NCBI GenBank assembly: GCA_017450485.1 | Contig: JAFSTN010000014.1 | Location: forward strand, 22,781 to 86,780 | DNA: 64,000 nt | Direction of reading: 5' to 3' | From: Lachnospiraceae bacterium | GTDB taxonomy: Bacteria > Bacillota > Clostridia > Lachnospirales > Lachnospiraceae | Part shown: piece by piece, positions 49,123-60,400 of the stretch | How the letters are laid out: each line of letters begins with the position of its first letter | Position numbering within the stretch: position 1 is the stretch's first letter | Position numbers and translations under genes: made by a program | The notes under the pieces: generated by a model | Told to the model about the DNA's origin: nothing | Databases searched by the model: none | What the model saw: the letters and a program-made list of their open reading frames with translations, nothing else

Positions 49123-52100
49123 ATGGACGGTCAGGGAATGAAGTTCAAACATACATATATGTCCAAGGACAAGATGAAGAAGAGCGGTGAAGGCGCTTTT
49201 GATTCAAAGTTCAAGTCCTATGTGACAGATGGCGAGAGTGCGCTTAAGGACAAGATCATGGGCACTGCATCCCGTGAGGATGTCATGAGGGATGTCCGCC
49301 GCAATCTGTTTGAGCAGATGCAGGAGGCTAATAAACTGTCTTCTGATGAAGCCCAGCAAATGCAGGACGCACACAGGACGCTGCGTAACCAGATGCAGGA
49401 GGCACTCGCCAAGGCAAAGGAGGCTACCAGGCAGAAGAAACTGCTGGAGGCCAAGATGTATGCCGAGAAGAGCAAACAATCCACACATAATGCCGAGGTA
49501 TCCGAGGCCGAGCTGAATAATATGATCGTTCAGCAGCAGGAGTCCGCAGAAAAGGACGTCGAGAAAGGCGTGGGAAGTGAAGGACTGGCTACTGCAACGG
49601 ATTTCGATCATAAAATGCAGGATATTGAGTATATGCGCCAACTGAAGGAACAGGCTGCAGCCAATAAGACTGCTGTTCATCAGAAGAACATATTCAGTCT
49701 CTTCCGGGCGATCGGCAAGAAAATGGAAAGAAACGGCATAGAGGATCAGAAGAAAAAGCAGGAGGATATCATAGCCGAGCAGAAATCGATCCTCAGAACG
49801 AAGACCAAAGAGTGGAATGAGATCCGCCGCAAGAGATATGAAACGGATTCATACCGCAAATTCTACAGACAATATGATGCCGCAGCTGCCAGATACCGGA
49901 TGATGAACCGCAAGGGAACAGACGGAGCTGCCCCGGAAAAGGCCGTAAAGGAATACGTGGGAGAGTTCGACCTGCAGAAACTCGAGACCTCACTGGACAG
50001 CCTGCAGGAGAATCCCTATCTCAATGTGCGTGTGGAGGTGAAGAACAAGAAGGCCGGACGCAGCAATGATGAAAAGGATTTCATCAAAACACATACCAAA
50101 ATTACACTTTTGGGTGAGGCCGATGAGGACGGATATCAGAAGAGATATAAGCTAAGCAGTACAGATTTCACGGGATATGAAGCATCCAGGCAGTTGCGCA
50201 AGGATAATCCGACTGCACTTACCGAAAGACGCGCGGTCGTTAAGGAATACAAGTCGGCCGAGGAACTCAAACTGATCACGGAAGCCAAGGATGCCGACGG
50301 CAAGTTCCTCTATACCGAGGATAACGTGGAGATAATGCAGGCCAAGCAGGATAAGTGGTTCGGAGCCCAGACCCTGAACGGAGTATTCCTGTTCGGTGAA
50401 TTCATATCCACCGACCGTAAGGTCATATCCGGCAAGAAGGACGCATCCACCATAGGCCTTACCAACAGCTGGGGCAGAGTAGCTCAAAAGGAAGCTGTAA
50501 GACGTGCAGTCTTAAGAGCCGAGATATTCCGTCAAATCAACGCAAAGACCATACAGCATGCCATGGGATACGGGGCAGCAGACACTGCCGGCGGTGAAAA
50601 GATCATGAAGAAGCTCATGAAAGAGCTTGACTCGCTTATGTATCCGGTCAATTCGATAATCTACGATAAAATGGAGAGTGACGATTCACCCGAATCCATG
50701 GTCGGTACCTTCTTTACGCAGCAGGAGGAAAGTGAAGCCCTGCATGAAACTATGATAGCCGAACAGGAGGAGAAGATCCTGAAGGGAGATACACACACTC
50801 TTCCGAATGAGGTCGAAGCCGGATGGGAGAATACCTTAAAAACAGGAACAAAGGAAGATAAGGATAAACTCTCGACAGCTATGAAGACCAAGGTGGCTTA
50901 TGATGTGATAAGGCAGGAGCAGGCAGGAGGTGTCAAGTTTGATCTTAATGATCCTGCCAGCCGGGCCACACAGGTGCTGACAGCTATCCAGGACGATCAT
51001 AAGGCCCTGTCCGATCTGGCATTGCTTCTGCTGAGTGAGGATACAGTGCCTGAATACTGGAATATAGCCAAGGCTATCTGCTCTGAACTGATACTTACTG
51101 ATTTTGAGCGGAAGTGGAAGGGGACCTTTGATTCCAGATTTAACCGTGTACTCGCCAAGAACAGGGAAGCCACCGGACAGCTTATGAGGATAGCTCTGAT
51201 CGATGAACTGAACGCAAACAGGTCGCACTTTGATCCGAATAATATCCTGGGAGGCCTAATGCCTACCAGGTGGAAGCAGTTCAGAGAGAACATCGAAGGC
51301 AAGAGAGGAACCGCAGCTTATTTCCAGCAGAAGCTCGTGGACGGTTCACTGCTTTCATTCGCCAATGAGATATTTACTTCGTTTGTGGATGTTGTGGACG
51401 CGGGCGATATATATCCCGCTGAAACCTTGAGAATGCTCCAGATAGGCAACACATACACTACAGCGGTAACCAGCGCCATGGATATGGGAGCCATAGCCGA
51501 GCCCGGCGCCTATGCCATCAGTGATCTCTTCGGTGACAGCACATATGAAGCCGTGACCAAGGAGGCCGAAATAAATAAGGAAACCGGAGAGGTGATCAAG
51601 CCGGCAGAGACCGAAACCAGGCATACCAGTGATGACCGCAGGAATGTGATAGGCCTGGTATATACCGGCGCCAAGAATATCATGCAGCTGATCAAGATCT
51701 GTAACAAATTCAGAAAGACCAAGGCAAAACAGGCAGCTGAGAAACAGAAAAAAGAACCGAACTATGATCCGAAACCCGATCTTGCTTATACCGATAACTG
51801 CTATTACCAGCTCATGAGTTCAGGCCTGAAGTTCCTGCTCGGGGTAGGTACCGTAGTGGCAAAGCAGGTCAAGCTTAAAGAGGTAAAGAATATACTTGGC
51901 TGGACAAAGTCACTTATCGGCACATACGAGGAGTTCGTCAACTACAAGAAAGCCTCGTATCAGGTCGACCGGATCAAGACCACGGAGGACAGCTTCACCG
52001 CACTTAATGATAAGCAGCAAAAAGACGCAGATGATGTGGAAATGCTTGAAGTTCTCAAGGACAATTCACAGCTGCAGTACGGTATGGCCTGTGCCAAGAG

Positions 52101-52626
52101 AAAGAGCAGGGAAGACAAGCATAACGCAGTGGCAGGCATGGTATCCAACATAGGAAAGTCCATTATCAACACAGTCAAATCATTTGTGCCCGGCGGAGAC
52201 AAAAATATCTTTGTCAAGATCGTCGATGCCGTATGGGGAACGCTGATGACAGGCACAAGGATAGTGATGGACGTCGTACATGATAAGAAGGCCAAGAAAG
52301 CGAACATAGCCAAGATGCTTGGGGCTAAATACAGGAATGTGAGTAGCTCCGTTCTGGATGAAGTGCTTCGCAGGGAAACGGGTATTGCATCCTCCGATTA
52401 CCTCACGGATCTGGCAAGGATCTTCATGTCCATAGATACCGATGTCTTCATGAAGGAAGCAAAGACCGATGCGGAGAAGAAGATAGGCGCTCAGATTGCA
52501 AAGACTTTGTTCAACAACAATGCATTTAATGAAGGCACCCTGAAGAATATGAACGTCAGCAAGCTTATGGGAGTTATGGGAGTCAAAGGCAACTTCCACC
52601 AGATACTCAAGCACTCACTTGCATAA
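49123..52626 (+). CDS. Giant helical protein (1167 residues), unknown family
   Basis: A 1167-residue helical, Lys/Glu-rich protein with no signal peptide; GAGGTGAG lies before ATG 49123. The first 250 residues are heptad-rich and probably form coiled coils (REDVMRDVRRNLFEQMQEA, QKKKQEDIIAEQ). A middle helical domain follows, then a C-terminal region with less polar helices (LKFLLGVGTVVAK, VKIVDAVWGTLMTGTRIVMDVV). The end (AQIAKTLFNNNAFNE, LMGVMGVKG) resembles the end of the 2442-residue protein in order and spacing. No enzyme motif is recognised. It sits between the chaperone-like gene and the second GNAT-like gene. Confidence 0.72.
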   Translation: MDGQGMKFKHTYMSKDKMKKSGEGAFDSKFKSYVTDGESALKDKIMGTASREDVMRDVRRNLFEQMQEANKLSSDEAQQMQDAHRTLRNQMQEALAKAKEATRQKKLLEAKMYAEKSKQSTHNAEVSEAELNNMIVQQQESAEKDVEKGVGSEGLATATDFDHKMQDIEYMRQLKEQAAANKTAVHQKNIFSLFRAIGKKMERNGIEDQKKKQEDIIAEQKSILRTKTKEWNEIRRKRYETDSYRKFYRQYDAAAARYRMMNRKGTDGAAPEKAVKEYVGEFDLQKLETSLDSLQENPYLNVRVEVKNKKAGRSNDEKDFIKTHTKITLLGEADEDGYQKRYKLSSTDFTGYEASRQLRKDNPTALTERRAVVKEYKSAEELKLITEAKDADGKFLYTEDNVEIMQAKQDKWFGAQTLNGVFLFGEFISTDRKVISGKKDASTIGLTNSWGRVAQKEAVRRAVLRAEIFRQINAKTIQHAMGYGAADTAGGEKIMKKLMKELDSLMYPVNSIIYDKMESDDSPESMVGTFFTQQEESEALHETMIAEQEEKILKGDTHTLPNEVEAGWENTLKTGTKEDKDKLSTAMKTKVAYDVIRQEQAGGVKFDLNDPASRATQVLTAIQDDHKALSDLALLLLSEDTVPEYWNIAKAICSELILTDFERKWKGTFDSRFNRVLAKNREATGQLMRIALIDELNANRSHFDPNNILGGLMPTRWKQFRENIEGKRGTAAYFQQKLVDGSLLSFANEIFTSFVDVVDAGDIYPAETLRMLQIGNTYTTAVTSAMDMGAIAEPGAYAISDLFGDSTYEAVTKEAEINKETGEVIKPAETETRHTSDDRRNVIGLVYTGAKNIMQLIKICNKFRKTKAKQAAEKQKKEPNYDPKPDLAYTDNCYYQLMSSGLKFLLGVGTVVAKQVKLKEVKNILGWTKSLIGTYEEFVNYKKASYQVDRIKTTEDSFTALNDKQQKDADDVEMLEVLKDNSQLQYGMACAKRKSREDKHNAVAGMVSNIGKSIINTVKSFVPGGDKNIFVKIVDAVWGTLMTGTRIVMDVVHDKKAKKANIAKMLGAKYRNVSSSVLDEVLRRETGIASSDYLTDLARIFMSIDTDVFMKEAKTDAEKKIGAQIAKTLFNNNAFNEGTLKNMNVSKLMGVMGVKGNFHQILKHSLA

Positions 52627-52646
52627 CAGATCACATGGGAGAACAG

Positions 52647-53489
52647 ATGTCTGACAGTTACCGATATGTACGAATAAATGATACCAACGCAGAGCGCTTC
52701 GCCGGCTATCTTCCCGGCAACGTCACCGATGAACGGGGAGCGGGGGGATACAGTATAGGCATTCTGTGCAATGATGAGCCGGTAGGAGCCGTAGTACTTG
52801 AGCATAACGGCAGCACTCTTACCGTGCAGAGTCTCAGATACAGTGATTCTTCGGGCGGACAAATCATCCGCCCGGAGATATTTGCGTCGTTGCAGAGCTT
52901 TGGCATAAATCATGGGTTCAAGATGCTCAGCTACCGTTATGCCGATGATGAATCGGGCATAAACGAGAATGTACTCAGAGATCTCGGCTTTACCGATTTT
53001 ACGGAGGAAGCATCTGTATTCAGGATTGATGGCTACAGTCTGGGCAGTCTGATACGCGACGGTGCATATGCCGCATCCATGAGGGAGGCGGCTGTCAGAC
53101 TGATGCATGAACACAGGGTAACCAGTCTTCAGAACGCTTCTGAGGAGAACAGCGGGCTGATCAGGGAGCTTCATCCGGATCCCGGACTCTCATTTATGAC
53201 GGTCGACGATTCGGGACGCATGGAAAGCTTCACGGTGATCAGTGAGATGCCGGACGGCAGTCTCTATCTTGCGGATCTGATGTGCGCGGATGGACACGAA
53301 GAGGATCTGATGGGGCTTCTGTATATGTCGCTTGGTAAGTCCTTTATGCAGATAGGGACCGGAGGAGAATTGTACATAGCCGCCGTCAATGACAGGTTCA
53401 GACGACTGGCCGAGTTTTTTACCGCGCCGGTACGGCCCCTTATAAGATCACAGAGGATAATGAACGCAAGCAGGACGCTGAAAGAGTAA
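52647..53489 (+). CDS. Two-lobed GNAT-like protein, second copy, degenerate CoA loop
   Basis: A 280-residue relative of the GNAT-like protein at 23795. The N-terminal lobe keeps the strand pattern YSIGILCNDEPVGAVV and LTVQSLRY, but the loop that should bind acetyl-CoA reads SDSSGGQIIRP and lacks the usual R/Q-x-x-G-x-G/A spacing. It may not be catalytic. I chose ATG 52647, with GGGAGA just before it, over ATG 52635. It follows the 1167-residue gene by 20 bases and precedes the third GNAT-like gene by 24. Confidence 0.7.
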   Translation: MSDSYRYVRINDTNAERFAGYLPGNVTDERGAGGYSIGILCNDEPVGAVVLEHNGSTLTVQSLRYSDSSGGQIIRPEIFASLQSFGINHGFKMLSYRYADDESGINENVLRDLGFTDFTEEASVFRIDGYSLGSLIRDGAYAASMREAAVRLMHEHRVTSLQNASEENSGLIRELHPDPGLSFMTVDDSGRMESFTVISEMPDGSLYLADLMCADGHEEDLMGLLYMSLGKSFMQIGTGGELYIAAVNDRFRRLAEFFTAPVRPLIRSQRIMNASRTLKE

Positions 53490-53513
53490 CAGCCCGACGA
53501 GGAGAGAAAAGCA

Positions 53514-54419
53514 ATGGTTTATATAAGTCAGATCTCACCTGACAATATAGATGTGTTTATCCCGCTTATTCCCGGGATACTTAAGACACAGGCTCTTAAA
53601 GAGGGGGATATGCGCTTTTACGGGATATCGGTTGACGGTGAAGCGGCCGGGACGGTCGTGATACGTGAGAGGGCCGATATGGCCGAGCTCAGATATATGT
53701 ATCTTATTCCCGGCAGACGCGGATACGGATATATGGACAAAGCTCTGGCTGACCTTGCTTTTATGCTGAGGGATGAGGGCTTCTCCGTGATCACATTTGA
53801 TTATCTGCCGTCCGAGTACCCGGCGGTAGCGCGTATATGCTCCAGATTCTCTTTTGAGGAGCATGCGGCAAAGAGCGCCTTTTTCAGATTCCGTGTGCAG
53901 GATATACGCAAATGTACGGCGGTGTCATACATGCCCAGAGATACGATCAAGTTAAGAGTGCTTCCGGATCCGGCCAGGAAACAACTGTATAAGAATGTTG
54001 AAAGACAAGGATATGACATAAGTCATATCATAAGCGATCATGATGTTCTCGCAAGTATGGAGGAGCACAGCCTGGTATACATGGAGCACGATAAAGCTGC
54101 CGGGCTGATGCTGGTCCAGGACATGAATGATTACCGTCTCAGAGACAAGTCCCCGGCTCTCGGCAGGGTATTTCCGGACGGGGCGTCGGCGGATATAGCG
54201 CTGGTCTACGTCGGATCATCACAGCTCAAGGCTCCGCTGTACCTGATAAGTGCTCTGTGCAGAGATATTCTGAGCAACTATGAGGACAACGATCTGATAA
54301 CCGGATACTTCCCCGAAGGGCAGATCACCAGACTGCTGGAGGGGACACTTAACATCAGGGGATTGCATGAGATGACCGCAAGCCTCTCATTGGATATATT
54401 GGAGAGATACAATGGGTGA
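53514..54419 (+). CDS. Two-lobed GNAT-like protein, third copy
   Basis: A 301-residue relative of the previous gene. The N-terminal lobe has the pattern YGISVDGEAAGTVVI and AELRYMYLIPGRRGYGYMDKAL, a plausible CoA loop (RRGYGY) although the last Gly is replaced. The C-terminal lobe is similar in size. A GAGGAGAG site precedes ATG 53514. Its end overlaps the 2103-residue giant gene by eight bases, so the two are translationally coupled, the same arrangement as the GNAT-giant pair at 23795. Confidence 0.75.
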   Translation: MVYISQISPDNIDVFIPLIPGILKTQALKEGDMRFYGISVDGEAAGTVVIRERADMAELRYMYLIPGRRGYGYMDKALADLAFMLRDEGFSVITFDYLPSEYPAVARICSRFSFEEHAAKSAFFRFRVQDIRKCTAVSYMPRDTIKLRVLPDPARKQLYKNVERQGYDISHIISDHDVLASMEEHSLVYMEHDKAAGLMLVQDMNDYRLRDKSPALGRVFPDGASADIALVYVGSSQLKAPLYLISALCRDILSNYEDNDLITGYFPEGQITRLLEGTLNIRGLHEMTASLSLDILERYNG

Positions 54420-57400
54420 TTACGCAGAAAAGATCAAAAAACAGGAAACAGGTTTAAACCGGACCGTCACAAAGATCATCGGGGATAAGCACGTTCCCAA
54501 TAAGGTGATGGAACTTGACAAGATGCATTATGATGCGCAGTTTGTGTCTTCGGAAGTTGCCGAGCAGGAACAGTTCCGCAAGACATATAAGAAGACGCAT
54601 AAGAATAAGGCTCTGGATGGCGTTGAGATAGCCGCTCCCCGATACGACAATGAGGATTTCGTGCTTCAGGAGCGTAAGTACGGTTATTTTGACAAAAAGC
54701 GGAGTAAGAGAAAAGCATCCGATATGCTGGATCAGTGGAATACATCGATGAAAGTCTACCGCGAAGAGGAAGAAGATAAATACGAGGGGCATGGATTCAG
54801 CGTGTCGGCCGAAGCGATCAATGAGCATACGGCTGATTTCATGCTGAGCACCAGACGGTTTGAGGCCATAGAGAACAAGAAATATGAGCTTGCAAATGAG
54901 ATCCTTACCGAGGAAGCGTTGGAGGAGCTGAAGGAAAAGAATAAATCCGGCGCATCGGTTCTGGACAACTACAGAACCGTAATAATGAATCTGGGCCCAG
55001 CCATTGAGACCGAGCAGAACAACGATGAGCAGATCGGGGATGAGATCAGGTTTACCGCCGAGTCCGTGGAAAGCTACAAGGCATATCTGCGCCGGGTGGC
55101 AGAGGATCCTGTGGGCACCATGGAGGCAGCCATCACCGATACCCTGCATACCGTTTTGAACATACCGGATAAGATGTTCGGCAGCAAATCAATTCCTCAG
55201 ACTTTTGACCGCCTGATGCAGATCCGTAACAGATATAATGCCATCAACCAGCTCCGTGTACACAGAAAGGTGTCGAGCGAGAAGATCGATGCCGAGGCAG
55301 ATCCGCTGGGAGCGCTTATGACCAAACTGTATCCCAGGGAGGACAAGGCGCGTGATAAGAAAGGCAAAAAAGGTGATCCCGAAGATCATCATGAGCATGA
55401 TGAAAAAATCAATTTTGATCATATCAGGCAGATGGAGATCGCCATCAACTCCGATATGACACGCTGTCTGCGTGACGCCGGCATCTCATACAGAAGAGGT
55501 ATGCTCGGCAGTACAAATGATAAAACACTCATTGTTTCCGATGGTAACGCGTCAGTAGAGGCGTACACGCAGCTTAAAGCCAGGCTGGTTGCACAGGACG
55601 ACAAGACCAAAGCCGGGCTGAAGAAGTTAAATGACGAACATTGGTCGGAACGTATACGCAGTGCATACAAAACAGTAAATGACAGGCACCTGCAGAATGA
55701 TCAACCCGCACCTGCGGGAGATACATACGGCATTCTGGTGGCTGCGGAGAAGATCAAAAAAGATTCAGAGGAGAAGAAAAAGATCAGATACAATACCGGT
55801 CTGGCCGAACAGTTTGAAGACAAGATCCGGAGAATAAGCGAGTCAATAGATGAGCTGAAATTCCGTGTGGATAACGGCACAGAGGTTCTCGGACTTGATC
55901 AGGTCAAGATGTCGAAGGAACTGACGAACCGTATCAAGGCCGAATCAAAACGGGCTGAATATGATCTTTTTATACTGATGGAGCGCGCCAAGGGATACTT
56001 AAACGCCTATGACCATGTCGTGAACGGCCGTAAGCTTGATCAGTACGGAAGCGCCATCATGTCCGAACTGGAAAGCACAGAGGAAGATGACTGGGTAGTT
56101 CTGAATGAAAAGAAAGCTGTCAGATACAATGTTGATACGGTGAAGCGTATGAATGCCATAGCGGACACCAAAGAGTCTGAAAAACTCCTGGCCGAGAACG
56201 ATCGTGATGCTGCAGAGCGGGTCAGGGATTATCTTGCGGATTTTGAGAATGAATCAACCAGACTGATGATCGAGATCCGCGAAAACATCACCGGCAACAG
56301 GAACAGGGTGATCGACCGTGTCATCACGTTCAGACAGGAGTTCTACAGTGCCAAGAAACTCCTTGATCACCAGACCTCTGACGGAAAGAGCATCCCCGTA
56401 GCCATGATCAACACGATCCAGGATGAGAAGGTCAGGAATCAGGCTCTGGCTGCCTATAATAACACTATGACCAAGTGTCGCTATATCTGCTTCTATGCCG
56501 AACTCTACAGGATGCAAAACCTGGTGAATATAATGTCTAACGGCAAACTGCCGGACGACATTGTATTACAGCCGTCCGAACGGGGAATGAAGGTAGGCGA
56601 TTTCAGGCAGAATATGAGGAGCTATCAGCTCCTGCTGGACGGTTATCAGGATGATATAGCCAAATATGAGAAGCAAAGGGGAACGGCGGCCATCAAGGCT
56701 GATCTGACGGATCAGCTGGAAGATGAGAACAAAGAGTATGAGAATAATGTAGCCCGCATGCTGGCTGAAGCCGACCTGTCGAAGCTCAGTGACGCACGTT
56801 ACGACGAAAAGCCTGCGGAACAAAATGCGGAAAAGCCTGCGGAAAAGCCTGCGGAAAAAAATGCGGAAAAGCCTGCGGAAAAAAATGCGGAAAAGCCTGC
56901 GGAAAAAAATGCGGAACCGGGGCAGATCCTGAAAAACGGAGATCAGCATAAAGAGGAAGCGCATAAAGAGGAAGAGCACCTCAATGAGCCTCCGAAGTAT
57001 GAGAAGCGCGTGGTATCGGCCAGTGCGATGGCTATCGTAAACGAGGGCTCACTCAGGACTACGAGAGAGTTCGTTGATTTCCTGCGCCTGCAGCTGTGCG
57101 TTGATAATAAGATAAATAAGGTCACCTGGGATGAGGTCCGCAAGGAAGCTAAAGCATGGCTGGTGGGCAGGGAACTTGTCCGACATACCGACGGGAAGAA
57201 GGTTAAGATAGACCAAAACAACGTTGATGAGATCATAAATGAGCTGCGCGTGACATTCGGTCAGGATGATCTGGTGGATCAGGCGAACTATACAGAGGAA
57301 GATGACGCTTTGTTTGCCGATAAGAAAGAGCCGGCACCCGCATATAAGGCCGGAAGTGTGGCATCGCTCATATCCGGAGCTTTTGCCCTCGATTCCAAGG

Positions 57401-60400
57401 AGGGCGTGGACGGATATGCCAAGGCCAAAGTATCTGCCGGAGCCGACCATGCTAAACTCCAGAAGAGTATCAGGGCGGCATATAAGGAACAATACACCAA
57501 TAATGTGGCCAGAGAGAGAATAAACGGGCAATACGTCAAAGTCAAAGACACCTCGATCCCCAAAGAGGACCAGGCCCATGTTGCATGGTTCATTGAGCAT
57601 ATGCCAAAGGATATCTCCTCGGCGGATGCATGTAGAGAGTATCGCAGGCTGTGGTCGAGAAAAGTCGGTTATGACATGCTGAAGGGCAAAAAGATCTCGG
57701 CCAATACTTACAGAAAGATAGTTGCTTTCCTGAATTCGTGGGAGTCAGCGGTCGATAATACCATCGTACAGCCCAAGGTGAAAGCGCTGAAAACGCATCT
57801 GGACAATGTCAAGACCAAAACCAAAGTCCCCGATGCCGGGTTGGCCGACGAGGCTCAGACCATCCCCAATGTCAAGCAGTGGTACGGTTTGAGCTGCTGG
57901 GCTACCAGCGGGGCGCTCATGTGCAACTGGTATCTGAAGAATGTGCTCAAACCGGAGAATATGCCGCAAATAGACCAGATGACATTCTTAAATCCCGCCA
58001 ATATCGTCGTCAATCCGTACTCGGAGGATTTTCTGCGTAAAGAGAAGCTTGATCCGAGCGGAGATGCCGGAATGGAGAGCGAACTGGATGATATCAAGAG
58101 TTACGTCAAGCCTGCCGGAGCGATGGGGAATGTAATGACATCCGCTGATACGATGCTCGCACAGATGTCAGATACGGCTGTCAGGCATTTGCGGTTCAAT
58201 ATACCCGAAAATGACGGCCACTTTGATTACAAAAAATTCACCGATGCTCAGTGGGTCAAACTGTCATATCTTATATTTAATAAAGTGAGCGGACTGATGC
58301 AGGGCGGAAGCGGCCCCATATCCATGCTCATACCGCCGCATTATCGCACTATCATCGGATTCAAGGATGGCAAGCTCAGGTGCCGTGATTCGGGAATGGA
58401 TAACGGAACAACGGTGGAACTGGATTTATCACCTGAAGAATTCTCCACTATACTGAAGGCCGGTATCAGGAAAAACAAGGGTGTATCGCTTGAACTTGCA
58501 TTCCTGCAGAAGCTTGATAAGGATACAAAGGATAAGCTTAAGCAGGAGGCAGGTGTCACCTATAACGAAGAAGGCAAGCTTGTATATACGGACGCATATG
58601 AGAAGAAAGAGGCAACCTCACCGACTAACATGATCCATAATCTGGGCGTTACTTTTGCCATGCACAAGGGAGAACCGGACAATGTGCTGGAAAAATACCT
58701 TGATGATGAAGTATACGTGCCCAAGAATCTCGATCATACGAAGAATGTGCAGGAGGTCAAGGCGCAGATCGAAGAGACCAGAAAGAAGCTTGGACTGCCT
58801 GAAGTGACCGAGGAAGAGAAGCTGGCCATCGAGGCACAGCAGAATGAGTACGCACAGATAGCAAAGAACAAACGGGAAGAACAGGCCCAAATTTGGCAGC
58901 GGGATCTGGAAAAAGAGAAGAATAAAGGCAAGCAGGCAAAGAAGCCCAAACAGGAGCTCAAGGTGGAAGATTTTGAGATCATCCAGTCGTCAGAAGCTTT
59001 CGAAAAGGAGATGTTGGAGCAGAATACCGATCAGCTCAAAGCGATATTCAAGACTCAGGCCACTCAGCAGACTATGCCGGTGCTCAATAAGAAGCTTCTG
59101 TCCTTCCAGGAGCAGATAAGGGCCAAAAAGATGAAAGCAGCCGATAAGAAGGCCACCCCGTTGCCGATGGATATATTCCAGGCTGCTTACGTGGATCAGG
59201 AGAAGGCGCAGACTAAGGCTGCAGCTGCACAAGGTGCACAGGGAGGCGCCGGGCAGGCACCCCAACAGATTGCCCGGCAGGCTGAACAGCCGTTTGCCTG
59301 GATCCTTACCGGCGATGACATGGCCCAGATCGAGGCGCATTTAAAGAAAACCACGGTATTCGGTCATAAACTTTCGGAGAAGACCGGAAGCCGTCTCGAG
59401 GATATCAATTCGGCCGTAAAACTGGCGAAGAAGGGGAATACAAGCAAATTCAAGCATCTGCCCTCCGTTATGAAGGAATACTTCGCACGCAAGGCACTGG
59501 ATACATTCCTGAGCCAAGACCGGACCTACAACGGCGGCAAGGGAGAATTACCGCCGCTTGAGAAGCTCAGTAAGGAAAAGCAGGCCGAGCTGTCAGCCAA
59601 GGCACATGATCCGGCATTCCGTGAAGCCATCAATATGATGATCCGAAGGAAGGCCAAAGACGGCAAGGGAAAAGATGCCTGGAAGACAGCCAGGGAATAT
59701 GATGCATACATGAACCGTCAGCTCATTGTTCAGACCCTGTCCGCAGATTATGACGATCAGAAAAAAAGTCTGGAACGGGAGCTTCGCAAAAGCATGGCAC
59801 CGGAGGAGGCAAAGAAGAAAGCGGATAAAATGCTTGGTAGCCATAAGGTGGAGCAGCGACAGCTTGCCAAGATGATGTTCATCATGCAACTCGGACGTTT
59901 TGACAGACATGATACCGGTGAGGATAAGAAGACCAAGGCCGGGCATTTCGATGAAAACATATCGGAGGCATTTGCTCATGGCGGACAGATCAAGATCTCG
60001 CTGCCTGCCGGTACCAAGGCTGCCCAGAGTGCGATTTCGTCAGCACTCAGATCCAGGGCAAAAGGTTATCAGAAAAAGAACGGCTTCAATCTGGCACTTG
60101 GCGGACTGGGCAAGCAGACCGGCGGCACCGCGATAGATGACAGCGGGGCATACGGGCAGCTGTCACAGAAGATCACCGTGGGTAACGAGACTACCGGCGG
60201 AAGTGCGCTCATTGAGATCGGCGGCGCACAGTCAACCGAGGAGCAGACCGCATTCCATACCCACAGGAGTACTGTCGGAGATGCAGTGGAAGGCCGGATC
60301 GTAGACCTGTCACATATGGATGCGGAAATGGTGGCAAGGATGATCAATACTTTTGATGAGAAATACTCCGCGCTGCAGGATCTGGCAAGTCTTCAGATAG

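Noticed and set aside
56809-56916. Short tandem repeats as a possible CRISPR array
   Set aside because: Units are 12 bases, in frame, without spacers; they code a protein linker.
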